A stretch of DNA of 64,000 bases. Source: Cycas panzhihuaensis (Eukaryota; Cycadophyta). The stretch is taken from assembly GCA_023213395.1 (NCBI GenBank), contig CM041465.1, forward strand, positions 134,485,741-134,549,740, read 5' to 3'. Below are positions 44,442 through 56,980 of this stretch, piece by piece (within the stretch, counting starts at the first letter, position 1; every line of letters starts with the position of its first letter). Both the position numbers and the translations under genes were made by a program. Under the pieces are notes generated by a model. It saw only the letters and a list, made by a program, of their open reading frames with translations, made no database searches and was not told the DNA's origin.

Positions 44442-44729
44442 TGAAGGCATAAGGGTAAGGTAAAATAGAACTATAAGATAAACATTGTGAAAATAATAAA
44501 ATCTTTGTATAAATTAAGCAGTATTAAGGAACACCATTCGAGCAAAAGAGCCTATATAAATAGTCAGGACATTGGGCAAGCCTGCCATCGACTAACATTA
44601 GTATTAAAAAATACCATTTGAAATAAATAATAAAATAGTACATACCTGATGTCGATTGCCAGTGGTCTCCTGATGTTTCAATGTAGCATGCACACTTAAT
44701 AATAAAATAAATGAACATTATAACTAATA
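44442..44729 (-). repeat. Copia D 5' LTR
   Basis: 288-bp partner of 38279-38582. On the minus strand it starts TATTAG (usual TGTTAG with G-to-A change) and ends CCTTCA. Confidence 0.9.
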
Positions 44730-44734
44730 AATCC
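44730..44734. repeat. Target site duplication of copia D, right copy (AATCC)
   Basis: Perfect match to 38274-38278. Confidence 0.85.
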
Positions 44735-45149
44735 TCCACAGTCCATAATTCCCACGTGGGTCTATCTTTTCTAATAATTCATTTCATCCTTAGACCTATA
44801 ATCTTAACCTTTACATTACTTACGTCCTTATCTTTAAAAACCTATATTTTATACTCTTTATAGAGTGATAGTTTATACTTATTCCAAAGTAAGATTCCCC
44901 TAGTAAAAGATAAGAATCAATGAAAATAATCATCTAACATAAAAGAAACAAGAGTGTTAACTTAATATCAAAGATCTAAGGAACATACTAGATAGTAATT
45001 GAGGAGAATAATGACATTAACAATGAAGCCTAGTGATGAAAGGAAAGGAGTTATGAAGAATATGCGTGATATATCCCAACTAACTAGTAGACTACAATAT
45101 GATAATTAAAATACATGACAATAGGTCTAAGGTAAAAGTGAGAAATATT
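44735..45149. other. T2 remnant; no gene
   Basis: Non-coding, containing TAGTTTATACTTATTCC (44868), the likely T-array unit shared with 37860. Confidence 0.45.
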
Positions 45150-45320
45150 AGACAATGCTCCTATAATAGCAAAGTATTTAGCTTCATTATTGGTTGCTCT
45201 AGGTAGAAATATGCCAGCAAATAGGAGAGAATTTCCGTATTATCCATAGATCATCCAAGTAGTGACAGATGGCCCTAGGTTGCCTCTACTACCTCCATCG
45301 GTGAAAATACTCAATTCCAT
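45150..45320 (-). pseudogene. T2: decayed extra RNase H
   Basis: The minus strand reads MELSIFTDGGSRGNLGPSV, then a patch ending ATNNEAKYFAIIGAL. These match FTDGGSRGNPGPSAA and ATNNEAEYTAVIEAL of the T1 extra RNase H, so the first Asp and the Glu are kept. The domain is truncated after the Glu motif. It shows that the second RNase H is a standing part of this element family. Confidence 0.82.
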
Positions 45321-46314
45321 GAGAAAATAGGACCAATATTTGGAGATGATGTGATCAATAAGGGAGAGAGGGAGAGTACGATAATCAATCAATAAAGAGT
45401 GGGTTGTAAATAAGAAAAGAGTTAGTTTTGACTACAAGAAGCAAAAGGAAAAATCATAATTGGGATAACAATGATCAATAAAAGACGTCAAGCAATCATA
45501 GTTAAGGCCATAATGGACCCAAGCAGCTAGACTTGAACATCCTGAATGACTCATCCAAATGAACTTGACCTATTGTATGCATAGGTGGGAATGAAGTTAT
45601 CACATGATTTGCCTTGGATTATAAGAGGATAATAATAATATACTTTTATTTTTATTTTATTTTTAATTTGCTTTCACTTTAATTTATTTTTTTAACCCCC
45701 CCCCCACCCCCCCAATTCTTTTTTTTATAATAAAGAATTTATAACTTTCCACTTATGAAGTTCTTTTTCTCAATGCAGCAATGATTTATCCTTTTTAATA
45801 AAACCAAAATGAAATAAGAGACCAATCTCTTTAAAAATCAAACTGTAGAAGAAAGAGGAGGTCTAAATCATGGTACCTCTAAATATAAAGGGAAGATGAC
45901 ATAACGAGTATTCACCTCAAAAGTATAGATAGAGAAAATTGAGGATAATAAAAAGAAAATAGCAGGTGATAAATGACCAAGAAGGAATTACTAAAATAAA
46001 GGACTAGTATATGGGAGATACCCTGAACAATTGATAGAATATCTAAATTAGATGAACAAATCTCTTATCAAGGACAATTATTAACAATAAAACTGGAGGC
46101 CCAAATTCCCACTTGATCATGGAGCTCAAAAGAGAAAAGATCGATAATCTCAAAAAAAACACTCATAATCAATGTATATACTAAAATAAGAAATAAGCTT
46201 ATATGATCATGAGTAAAATTTCTTTATGGAAGTAGAGATAACTTAAAAGAGAATAAGAAATGATTTAGAAAGAGAATTACCCATAGTTTTCGCTTGTTAG
46301 GTAATAAAAGAATT
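45321..46314. other. Spacer between T2 extra RNase H and integrase; no gene
   Basis: AT-rich. Contains a C-rich run at 45696-45713 (C10-A-C7). No PMD gene is present here, unlike T1, where it lies between these two genes. Confidence 0.5.
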
Positions 46315-47625
46315 TAGAACTATAGTTTATCCTCATTGCACAGACTTAACACTGTTAAGTATACAACTTCCTCAAGTATTGACAGTTTATAGGCTTTTTA
46401 AATTCAAAACCTTCCATTGTTGAGATTTGATAAGCTTCATTATTCAAAACTTTAATAACTAAATAAGGTCCAACTCACTTAGGAGAAAACCTTCATTAAT
46501 TATCGTAGAGATATTCTAATTTTAAAACCTTATTGTTGACACGAAATTTCCTAGGTCTAAGCTGCCAATCTTGAGCAGCTTAAACCCTAGGTTTAGAAGC
46601 TATGTTATTTTGCAATGGTTGCAAATGAATCTCATCTACTTTTTTAAGTTCTAAGAGATATGCTTCTCTTTGGAAATCTTAATTGGTGAATTCTTTTAAA
46701 GAGATGTATAGGGAAGAAATCTCAACTTCTAACAAAAAGATATCCTTGATACCATAAATTAAGGAGAACGGTATCATACATGTAGCATTCCTAATCGAAG
46801 TTCTATAAGACCATAATGTTGGAAACAATTGAATATACCAATCTCTATAAGAAGTTACGATGGTTTAAGTTAAAATCTTAGTTAATGTCTTATTATATGC
46901 CTCAACTTGACCATTCATTTAAGGATGATATGGGGTAGATAGCCTATGAAGAATGTGAAACTTAACACATAACTTACTGATACGGGAATTATAAAATAAA
47001 TACCTATTATCAGTAATAATAGCATTTAGCACCTTGAATCTATAAATAATATATTAGAAAATAAACATAGTAATAACCTTTCTAATAATAGATACTAACA
47101 AAATAACTTAACTCTAATTAATAAAATATTTAATCACAGTAATAATAAGTTTATGGCTATTAGATGAGGTTGGAAAGATTTGACCAATGAGATCAAAACC
47201 CCATTGGGAGAAGGGCCAAGGAGAGATGATCGATTTCAACTCTTATACAAGCTTATGAATTAAAGTTGTGTGAGAGTAACACTTCTTATATTTTTGCACA
47301 TAAGCATGAGCATCTTTGAATAAGGTGGGCCAATAATAACCCATACTGAGAATGCATTAGGCCAGAGATTGGCCACCAAAGTGTCCACCACACATTCCTT
47401 TATGGTATTTTGTTAAGGCTATGAGAGCTTCATCGGGAGAAAGACATCTTAATAAAATTCCATCAAAAGAACATTTATAGAGTATACTATCGAGCATGAG
47501 ATATTGCCTAGAGGTAACTCAAATTCGTCTTCTCTTCTTTAATGTCAAAGAAAAAGGAAAAGATTGATCACGAAGGTATAATTTAATCTCTCTATACAAA
47601 GGGTCATCAGAAGGGATCATAAGTG
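46315..47625 (-). pseudogene. T2: decayed Tat-like integrase with one array unit at its end
   Basis: Aligns base by base with T1 10950-12260. 46317-46340 (TAGTTTATCCTCATTG...) matches the last T1 array unit. The integrase end, C-terminal domain (AATTATCGTAGAGATATTCT near 46497; T1 GCGATCGTAGAGATACTCTA), core and zinc-finger part (CCCATTGGGAGAAGGGCCA near 47204, matching T1 11840) follow, to 47625. Stops throughout. Sequence identity at DNA level but far older than T1. Confidence 0.85.
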
Positions 47626-47639
47626 CCTCAAATAATTAT

Positions 47640-48375
47640 ATTTAGATTACATCTATCATCCTAATATTACATCACAGTTATTAAATCATAAGTTTACGCA
47701 AACTATCACCACGTTTATATTAGTCAAGTAAGTGAATATAATATCACTCTAACATTAATCCCTTTATATTGAACATAACCCTTTTGCAACAAACCTTATC
47801 TTGCACTTATTAATTATGCCATTAGCTTTATATTTAGTTTTATATACCCACTTAGTTCTAATTATATATTTACCAATGGGTAACTCTACTAAATTTCATG
47901 TTTTATTTCTATATCAGGCATCATATCTAGCTTCCATTACTTAAATCCATTCTTCACCTTCAAGAGCTTCATAAAAAAATTTTAAGTTTATTATTTTATA
48001 TCATTTGAGTTATTAAACCATACTTGACTTAAATTTGTAATCTTGTCAACTTTCCTTCAAATTTTGCATCAAGAGTATTGCTTAGACTATGACTTCTCAT
48101 AAGCCATTTTGGGCCTTTCCTTTATACTTTACTTAAACTTGATTCACTTGTTAAAGGATGATTTAGCTCAACATTAGTTATAACTTCCTTACCTTTATCA
48201 ATATCAGGTCTGCATGTAAAATGCTTATCAAACATAACATCACTACTAAAAAATAATTTATTTTCTAGAGGGTTAAATAATTCATAAGCATTTTATTCAC
48301 CATAATAGCCTATGAAAATGTACTTGATACTTTTATTTTATCATTTTATTCTCCTTTCATTAGGAACATGTGCAT
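47640..48375 (-). pseudogene. Copia E: start of RT and integrase hinge
   Basis: The minus strand at about 47990-47770 reads RTKWVYKTKYKANG and IRFVAKGL with NLVELPIGK before it, the standard N-terminal RT motif of copia. 48330-48180 reads FIGYYGENKAYELFNPLENK, LFFSSDVMFD, the integrase hinge. The rest of RT is missing to the left, where T2 begins. Confidence 0.82.
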
Positions 48376-48720
48376 TGTTAGGTATAATGTTTAGACCAAT
48401 ATTTAATTCATTAGTCATTATCTAAATCCCACCTTCATGTTCTTGTAATCCTCAAGACTATTTTGATTATTACATTATACCCATCTTAACATATGTGTAA
48501 GTGGCATCCTGATTTGAGTCCTAAGCCCCCAAGAGCACACTATTATTGATCTTAAGAGATCTTGCATACATATGATTATCTTATATATGTATGTATATTT
48601 TGTATTATAATATAATAAGTAGTGTTTATTTTCATTATTCATCTTTGTGTCTCACATTTCTTTTATCAAGATGTAGTATCACTCCAACACCACATCCAAC
48701 ATTTGATATTAGAGCCCAAG
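48376..48720 (+). repeat. LTR F (plus strand) with primer binding site
   Basis: Starts TGTTAGGTATAATG and ends CACATCCAACA (48701). It is followed by TTTGATATTAGAGCCCAAG (48702-48720), a tRNA-iMet primer site. It interrupts the copia E integrase, so it is a later insertion. Confidence 0.65.
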
Positions 48721-50993
48721 GTTTAAATCCTTAAGGGAAACATTTTATAGCTTATTCTTTTTAGTTTTTTAGAACTTTATCAAATTATTTAAGGAATCTA
48801 TTATGCTTGATTAGTAACCTATTTTTAGCTATTTTCAAAGTATTTAAAGCTATATTTTTTAATGCACATTTCTAGGATTATTTTCATTATTATTTAAGAT
48901 ACATTTGGGGTTATTTTATCACTAATTTTTAAATTTTAAAAGGTTATTTTAATGCTATCAAAGGTTGTTTTGAAGCTTCATTAAAATTATTAAAAGGATA
49001 GTTTTTTTAATGGTGTTTAAGGTTATTTTAAAGCTTGTTTAGAGCTATTATTAAAGGATATTTTAAAGCCTATTTTGAAGTTATTTAAAGGTTATTTGAA
49101 GCCTATTTTAGAGATTTTGAAGTTAAAGCTACAAAAAAAAAAGGTTGAGTTTTATGTGCTTTCTGTGACCAGCTTTCTTGTTGTATGTGGGCCCATTTTT
49201 TAGCATTTATTTGAAATCATAGAAAGTATAATTTAAAGATATTATTTAAAGAAAAAGAGTAGTAGATTTTGACACTAGTTATAGGCTTAATCACTATGCA
49301 AATGATGTCATTCTTTTGTGAAAAAAAAAAAAACAAGATTTTTATGGCTATTTAAGCCTCAATCTGGAGGCCTTTGCAGGTGTCTTATCACAAGGATCTA
49401 CTAGTAGCTTTTTGAGCCATAAAAAGGCTAATATAATTTTTTTTTTAAATGGTGTAATTAGCCTATTTTATATACTAATTAGTTGAAAAAAAAGGGAAAA
49501 AAAGAAGGTTTATTAACCTATTACTATCAGTTAGTTTCTACATCTATAACTCAAAATGAGGAAGAAAAATAAAAAATTAAAATAAAATTAAAAATCTAAA
49601 GTATTTAACAAGAAATTTATTGAAAGAAGTAAGGGAGAGCATTATCAATAGGAATACTTACAAGTACGTAAGGACCAAAGGTAGTATCAACACACGATAT
49701 TACTTATAGATCATATGCATTTGAACGATACCACAAAACATTGGCTTCTATAACATTTATGGACCTTGAAGACTTATATCTAAAACTAATAGTGCCAGAG
49801 ATTCCCCTAAGTCATTACTATGAGATCACTCTACTAGTATGAATATCTAGCCATACTTTATTAGTCCTACTGATCTTGAAGCATAAGCCCCTTTCCCTAA
49901 GCTTGGTCATATGGAGCTCAATGGGGGCATCAAGCTTCCAAAACCCTAAGGACATCCTCAGCTACATTGTAGCCTAGACATTGAAATTAGTGATGACCTT
50001 AATAAGCTTGATGATAGAAGAGAGTTGATAATGGATTCCAAACCTAAATGGCTCTATTACATAGGAGAACAAATAGAAAGGTATGAAAGAAAAGCTCCTA
50101 TTATGAGTAATGAGAAGCCTCAGATTTAAACTACATGGAGCCTCGAAGATTTACCTTTGAATGCCTCTCCTTATCATCCCATTAACTTACACAATTAATG
50201 CTCAAATGAAGCACCTTGATATAGAATTGTAAAAAGATTACATGGCTACCATCAATCACCACTAAAGATGCCATGGTTTCTACCACCTACCTTCAAGACC
50301 ACTCTCGTCACCATCCTACAACACGCCATGGAGATTCATCAACCTACAACACAGAAGATAAATCCATGCTACCAGTGTTAACCTCTACATAAACAAAGGC
50401 CATCATCATGTCTACATAAAAAAATAGTGACCCTATAATAGAAATAATGATCCCCTAAAAAATATTTAGGGGTATGTTATAATATTGATTAGATTAATAT
50501 TTTGGTACATATATTATCTTTTTTAAATATTAGCAAATGTCAAATCATTATTCATAGAGATTAATCATTTTACAAATAAAAAAAATGTTTAAATTTAGTT
50601 AATTTCTATTTGAGATCTAGAGCCCCCCATCCCTTTAGTCCTTGGTTGCTTTGAGCACCCATATGATCATCATCTAACTAATGAAAGGGGCTAAGCTCTT
50701 GATTTTTAATTTTTTAATGGAGTCCTCATCATTGTTTTAATAATAACTTAAGCTAAGAGGCTTTGTTTTTAGTCTTGTTAGTTGTGTTAGATTTATAATT
50801 GAGAGCACTTCAATTTGGTTTGTCACTTAATAGTATTTGCACTTAATTTGATGTAGATATTTTAACTTAAACTCAAAAGTTTTTTTTTTTTTTCATTTTT
50901 CTTAATTTTTTTAGCATTTTCAAGTATATACATGGATTTTTTAAGGTTCCATGTCATTTGTCATACATTATATTAACATAATATACCCTAAAT
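48721..50993 (+). other. Internal region of element F; no gene recognised
   Basis: No domain found. 48850-49120 is a degenerate tandem repeat built from GGTTATTTTRAAGCYTRTTT-like units. 50450-50470 is a perfect hairpin CCCCTAAA-AAATA-TTTAGGGG. Probably a non-autonomous LTR element. Confidence 0.45.
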
Positions 50994-51690
50994 GGGGGGG
51001 GGGAGGGGGTGTAACATGTACAATTTATCATATAGGCTTACTTTAGGCTCTAGTGAACCCATATTTGTTAAAAAATAATTAAAATTTATCATTTGAGAGA
51101 GTTGTTTTTATTATACTTATGTTATATCTATTTTTTAGTTATAGTTATGACATTTATTACTAGATTATTTGAACCCATAGAGGCTATTATAAACCCATAG
51201 TGGCATGTTGTAAATCTATAATGACATGATGTAGCCTATAGAGGCATGATCTATAGCCTATAGAGTCAAGTTGAGGCTATAATATTATTACAAGATCTTT
51301 GAGCCATTTATTTTTCTAGCCATTCAAGTCAAAGAAGTTGCTTATATTATCCTATATAGGTAAAATATAGGACCCCTTTTTAGTTACTCTTGCATATTTC
51401 TTCATTAGCTTGCTTATTTAGCCATGTAGGATGATGTGTTCACAGGGTGAAGCTAAAATGTGTGCCAGCCCACAACATTGACCAATGAGGGTTCTCTCAC
51501 AAGTGATGAGTTATACTATAAGTATATACATCATTCTTCTTTCTAATTTAAGGTTTTATCCATTCTTCCATTTTATTGTGCTAACTTATACATGTTTAAT
51601 CTCTCATATGCCTTATTACTTTCTCATTCACTCATCACATTTCATCTATTATTTTCCATAGTAGATTTATTTTCTAATATGGTATCAAAG
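50994..51690 (+). repeat. Polypurine tract, LTR and primer-site repeats
   Basis: G10-A-G5 (50994-51009) is followed by TGTAACATG (LTR start, 51010). The LTR would end CTAATA at 51678, followed by TGGTATCAAAGC (51679-51690), and the LTR end plus primer site are repeated once more to about 51725. It differs in sequence from LTR F, so the block 48376-51725 holds parts of two elements. An LTR with a purine tract on one side and a primer site on the other suggests recombination between elements. Confidence 0.5.
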
Positions 51691-51769
51691 CTCCATATTC
51701 ATTTTCTAACATGGTATCAAAGCTCCATGTTTATTTTCTAGCATGCATTTATAACATAATCAAATACTT

Positions 51770-52430
51770 TTAAGTTACTTACGTCACATTCAAAATATGT
51801 CTAAGCTTCTTAAGGAGTAAGTCCACAAATTCCTTAGTAATATTTCTATTTAATAAGTACAGTGCAAGATTCACTACTTTAGCCCAAAATTCATCACCAA
51901 GTTCCTTTGCTTTGAGCATACTTCTTGCCATTACAATAACAATTATGATTTTCCTTTCAATGAGTCTATTTTATTGAGGTTTATATGGAGTTTTGAATTA
52001 TCTCCTTATGCTTATTTTATATCAAAAATCTCTAAAATAATTTTGGATGAATTCTCCCTTATAATATGAATGGATAATCTATAATTGATATGCATTTTGC
52101 CTTTTGGCTATTACTCTAAACTCAACAAATCTCATAAATGTTTTAGATTTTTCCTTTAAAAAGTAGATCCAAATCTTTCTTGTAAAATCATCAACCAAAA
52201 TCATAAAGTATATTATATTACTAAGTGATGAAGTCTTCAGAGGATTATAACGATCATTATGTACTGACTCTAAAGGATAATAAGCTTGGTATTGTGATTC
52301 TAGAAACTTATCTCTATGTTATTTACTATAAATCCATCCTTCACACACATCATTGCTACCTTGAATGAATGGAAGACCTTTAACCATTTCATTTTTCCTT
52401 AACATAACAAGCCCACCATAATTAAAATGA
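51770..52430 (-). pseudogene. Copia E integrase core
   Basis: Minus-strand text matches copia integrase in the same segments as copia D (39230-39780): near 52060 an Asn-Ser/Gly-Glu-Phe reading after the second Asp, and near 51960 RKIIIVIVMARSMLK before the ELGDEFW stretch. The continuation of 48171-48375, separated by the F insertion. Confidence 0.75.
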
Positions 52431-53000
52431 CCATAATGATGCTAAAGAACATTATCATCAATAATTGAAGTATTCAAGACTTGAGTTTATGGTGAAATTA
52501 TAATTCTAAACAATCTATTCTAAGTCATTTTATTATAATTATGTTATTATTTAACTTGTTACTAATTTTACATTTACCATTATCAAATACCAATTTGTAT
52601 TTTTGTTCCACTATCTGACAAATAGATAACAAGTTTTTCTTCAATCTAGGCATAATCAAGATATCATAAATATTTTTATTTTGTCCACTATCTGTTTGAA
52701 TGGAAATAACACATTGCCCTCAAATTTCTTGAGTATTATCATCACCAAACATAACTTTATGTTTCTCATTATCCTCTTTAAACTTTAAAAATAAAACAAT
52801 ATTATAAAACATATGTAGAACAACTAGAATCAATATACCATTCATCATTTGAATCTTAGGTACTTAAATAAATCTTGTTTTTATTCCTTAACAGCTTATT
52901 AATGATTATGTTCATAGTATCATTTCTCCTAACTTGGCATTCATTTGCAAGATGACCAAGATTTTCATATTTGTAATATTAAGGTGTAAAACCTCTTCCT
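52431..53000 (-). pseudogene. Copia E protease / pre-integrase
   Basis: Minus strand near 52680-52610 reads YDILIMPRLKKNLLSICQIV, the usual segment after copia protease. Pre-integrase text (LGGLVMLRKNEMVKGL, then CEGWIYSK with a Cys lost) is at 52420-52330. Stops present. Confidence 0.72.
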
Positions 53001-53810
53001 TTCCCTTATGGTGTAAGAGTTCTATTACTTCCTTATACTCTCATAGGGCTTCTTGCTCTACTTATTTTATGAGACCTACCTCTTTAACTTGAGTACTTGG
53101 TTGAAAACTTAGTCTCCTAAATCTCGCCCTCAAAGTTGCTTTTGAGATAAAAGCTTAGTCTAAATTCTCACTTAAAACCTTGTTTCCCTCTTCTAGAACA
53201 AGTATCATTGCACTCAAACTTACCAATCTTTAAAGTAGAAAGCTCTTTAAATACCTCAATGCTAGCAATCACATTCTCAAATTTGTTGATTTCACCTATA
53301 CTCCATAGGATTTTCTCTACATTTTTTAGCTTAATAGCTTCTTCAACTAAGGATCTCATTTGATTCCCTAAATCTTGAGTTTTTGTGATAAAATCATTTA
53401 TAGATTCAAAAGCATACATCATAACATTTTTTAAATTTCTGCTTAGACTTTGAACATAGCACTAATGACACCTTCAAATATAGTTTTCTAAATATTCCAT
53501 ACTTTATGAGAATTACTAACATCACACACTTGGGGAAAGATAGGATCATCTAATACACACAAAATAAGAGAGAGAGCTTCATCATCCTTTTCTCTAAGCT
53601 CTTTCTTTTCCTTCTGTTGACCAGGTGTTACCCAAGTAGTAAGAGAAGTAGGATTAAGAACTTTATAACCTTGAAAAATAAGATTCCATAAATCATGAGC
53701 TATCAAAAGTAGTTTCATTCTTCTTAACCATATTAAATAATTTTTACCACTAAACTTAAAAAGCATAAAATGTATTATTAAAGAGAATGTTATCATTGTA
53801 AGTATAAATC
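53001..53810 (-). pseudogene. Copia E gag (UBN2-type)
   Basis: 53796-53488 reads FMLFKFSGKNYLIWLRRMKL, AHDLWNLIFQGY, ELREKDDEALSLILCVLDDP, QVCDVSNSHKVWNI, and 53422-53168 continues in another frame (SINDFITKTQDLGNQMRSLV, VEKILWSIGEINKFENVIAS, KELSTLKIGKFECNDTC). This is a clear UBN2 gag. One frame change near 53450 and a few stops. Among the better-kept coding remnants of the older layer. Confidence 0.88.
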
Positions 53811-54442
53811 ATACACAAGTATATAAATAAGCATAAAATTAGGCTACTAAGTATACAAATCCCTTAAACTTGGGATATAAGCCCTGTCTCTTAAATTCGG
53901 GACCACCTTTTACCTTATTATCACTAAAACTAAGACCAAAACACCAAAAAATAAATGCTTTGTTAAATGTCGTATACATAAAGCTATTAGGGATCAAAAT
54001 AGACTTTCCCTATGGTAAAAGATAGGTAGAATAATCATTTATTTGAATGTAAAAACAAGATTCTTTAGTTACTATGCAAGGCTTTGTTATAATAGCTTAA
54101 CTTTGAACTAAAATCTCTTTATCAAAATAACTTCAAAATGTACTAAATCATGGCTTATAATAATGGCATTTAAGTTAATATTCCAAAACTTGAGACAATT
54201 CAAAAAATAAACTCCTAGGTCAAAAGATATTACTAAAAATCATAGGCATCTCTTTATGAGAAAGAAATTGATTTAAGTTAGGGCTTTAGTCCTTTTCATT
54301 TCTTGGCCTCTAGTTGTTTATCAGTTGCATATGACCACTTGTTATCTATTGGAAGCTAGTGGTCAAAATCTAAATAAAATTCTAATTCACTTAAATTTTC
54401 TAAGAACTTTATTATATATATATATATGTATAGACACACACA

Positions 54443-54509
<67 letters not shown>

Positions 54510-55427
54510 ATTTTATGTTCAAAATTTTACCTCCTCTCCTCAGTATTAGTTAATAAGGGACTGAAATTAGGTCAAATATAATATTAATAACAAACAAATC
54601 ATTGATCAGTGAACAAGGAGTAGTAGTAGAGGAGGTTAAATAAAGTTAACGATAGTACACATTAGACTCTTAATCCAAAGTAGAAAAAATCAATGGCAGA
54701 GTGTTAGATGACACATAGTAAGGATCTAAAATTCTCCATAGAATTTAGTGACATAACATAGGACCATAGAGAATAACTACTCATTCACTTCTTAAAAAAT
54801 ACTTTCATGTAATGATGGTGGTTGGACTTCATACATTTTCTCAATAACATATATAAGGGATAAAGATGACACTCAACAAGCAATATAAGGTAACCATGGA
54901 TAATTGAGACTAAGCAAATATCACACTTGACAATGAGGATTCAATCCCTCTCCATAGGTTTCATACATATGTCTTCACATAATAGGTGTTGAAGAAGCTC
55001 TCACAATCTATCAATGGAGTCAACGAGTGGTGTAGATCTGAACAATAGTGGATAATGCCACAGAGATCAACAAGCATATAAGAGAAATAGAGGTGTGGGC
55101 TCATAGAGCATAAGTAGCAATGCAAGGAAGGTCTTTATATGGATACATAAATGAAGCATGGACATAATAAAAATTCACAAATAATAACAAGTGGGTAGGA
55201 TCACATATATATATAATAACATAAGGAGAGATATAAGAGGGGCACATACTATGAATATAGAGCACATGCTTGTCAATAGATGCATAAATGCATGGAGGAC
55301 ACTCTCATCTATAGACAGATAATGAATGAAGGTGCTATGGTCTCTTCACATGTTCTTCAACTAGAGGGGGAACTAGTAATGTTTAAACCCTGACCTGCAT
55401 AAATAAACAAAGTAGTAATAAGGCTAA
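53811..55427 (-). other. Copia E leader; no gene
   Basis: Runs from gag to the primer site. Shares short segments with the copia D leader. Contains an inverted-type microsatellite, (AC)n then (GT)n, at 54434-54508. Confidence 0.6.
54434..54508. repeat. (AC)n-(GT)n microsatellite
   Basis: About six AC units followed by about 31 GT units, preceded by (TA)n. The AC and GT arms are complementary and could form a hairpin or Z-DNA. The Val-Cys ORF across it is an artefact. Confidence 0.97.
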
Positions 55428-55612
55428 CATGGCTCTAATACCATATTAGATTACACACAAAATAATGCCAGGATCAATATAATAACTTCTATTAATTATT
55501 CATGATGTGAATATATACATATATAAACATCATACACGAATGATATCATGTCGATAATATAACAAGTAAGATTATTTTATTGAATGCACCAATTATGCAT
55601 TATTTTCTAACA
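55428..55612 (-). repeat. Copia E 5' LTR with primer binding site
   Basis: Primer site on the minus strand: TGGTATTAGAGCCATG (55443-55428), next to an LTR reading TGTTAGAAAATAATG... to ...TAATCTAATA (55612-55444, about 169 bp). Orientation fits the copia E gag. No matching 3' LTR was found. Confidence 0.68.
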
Positions 55613-56118
55613 AAAACATGGATGGAATAACTACTCTAGACATATTAGTGGCAGTAGGAGGTGGTTACCTAAAAGAATGATTTATTCCACCTATGCTTTA
55701 AGGATGAAACATGTTAAGGGGAAGTAATATTATAGAATAATTATATATAAGAAATAAATATGTATTGGGGGTACATTAGGATTTATATTTTGAACTGCAT
55801 GTTTATTTTATATTATTCACCTAGCTAATGTGGGGTAAAATTAAGTACACAAATAGTTGTGTTAACGTTAGTAACTTCTAAATGATAGGAGAAGTCTTTC
55901 CATTAGGAGGATAATATTATAAATGTCCATATGCATATCATAATAGATATTATTATTTTACATTTCACTTGGCTTTAACTTTAACTTAGTCCTACCTATA
56001 TGGGAAAACATTGAAGGCTTCATTTATAGTAAGAGAAATTTTCTTAAGATCTTCTTTAATATTGGCATCACTTATTTAATAGCTCCTCTCTTAATAATAT
56101 TATATATTCTCTTATATT
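55613..56118 (+). repeat. Purine tract and LTR-like sequence, target of the LINE
   Basis: AAGGGGAAG (55715-55723) resembles a polypurine tract, followed by TAATATTATAGAATAATTAT as a possible LTR start. The sequence resumes after the LINE (62634 onward) and ends near 63320 with CTAATA plus a TGGTATCAAAATAATT primer-like site. No gene. Confidence 0.4.
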
Positions 56119-56137
56119 TATATTATTGATCCTCTTC
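56119..56137. repeat. LINE target site duplication, left copy
   Basis: TATATTATTGATCCTCTTC matches 62615-62633 at 18 of 19 positions. Confidence 0.9.
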
Positions 56138-56980
56138 AGTTTCTTAGGGAGTCAGGTGTGCGAGACTATGTTTTTTTGTCTAGGGTTTTTTTCAGGCGAG
56201 CAGGCGGCGGCAGAGCGGATCATCTTCGGAGACGAATCTGGAAGCTTTGAGAAGGGATGGGTACATGGTCACCCAGATGTAGATAGGCTGGAAGTGTCTT
56301 GGGTCGGATACGATCTCCTGCTAGTATCGACAGGATGAGTAGCATTAAGGAGAGGACCAGAGGCATGTGATTAGGTGTTTGTGAGGCAGCTCCTTTAACT
56401 AGTCTATTCAATCTCTTGGTATAGGAATCTCACCTTGGTGGATCAAGCAGGAGCTAGTTCCTCTCCTCAGTAGATGCTAAGGTTTTCGAGAGCATCCAAA
56501 AGGGACGGGGGCCACCATATGTAAGCCGTGTGAACCCAAATCTATAAGTTGAAGTACCATACCAGGCCTGGGGAGGAGGAGGGTTGATGCTCCCCCTCAT
56601 AGACCAAGGAGCAGCAAAGCAAAGAGGATAGAAGATAAGGGCCTGAGCATACAAGGATACCTGCTATATCTGGGTGACGAACAGCAAATGGAGCGAATGA
56701 CATACCGTATATCACTTTGAACCAAGATATTCTAAGGTGAGAGCCTCGTTATAGACAACACAACAGGAACTGGGATCCTGGGCAGTACTCAACATTGTAA
56801 TAATCGATTGGAAACCAATCAGATGGGGGGAGAGCTGGTGAAGAGAAGGGAAGGGCGAAGATATTAACTTGGTCCTCTTATGCTCGTGGTATTCTGAAAA
56901 CCTTGTTAATTGTTTTGTGTGATGCTCTAGCCATTAAGTGGTGTTTTTTAGTAGTTATTTTTTTCTCTCTTTATCTTGAA
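56138..56980 (+). other. LINE 5' untranslated region
   Basis: Starts near TTCTTAGGGAGTCAGG and carries TCTAGGGTTTTTTTCAGGCG at about 56180, a style common at plant L1 5' ends. It presumably holds the internal promoter. No long coding frame. Confidence 0.7.

Larger units (their letters stand above)
38279..44729 (-). mobile_element. Copia D: two-LTR copia element with RT/RNase H deleted
   Basis: Bounded by direct repeats 38279-38582 and 44442-44729 and by AATCC duplications. Minus-strand order: LTR, primer site (44439-44428), a leader of about 2.8 kb, gag (about 41590-40450), protease and pre-integrase (40330-39776), integrase (39780-38931), the first part of RT (38930-38600), then directly the 3' LTR. 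Most of RT and all RNase H are missing. The element lies between T3 and T2. Confidence 0.87.

Noticed and set aside
54325-54549. Val-Cys repeat ORF
   Set aside because: Translation artefact of (GT)n.
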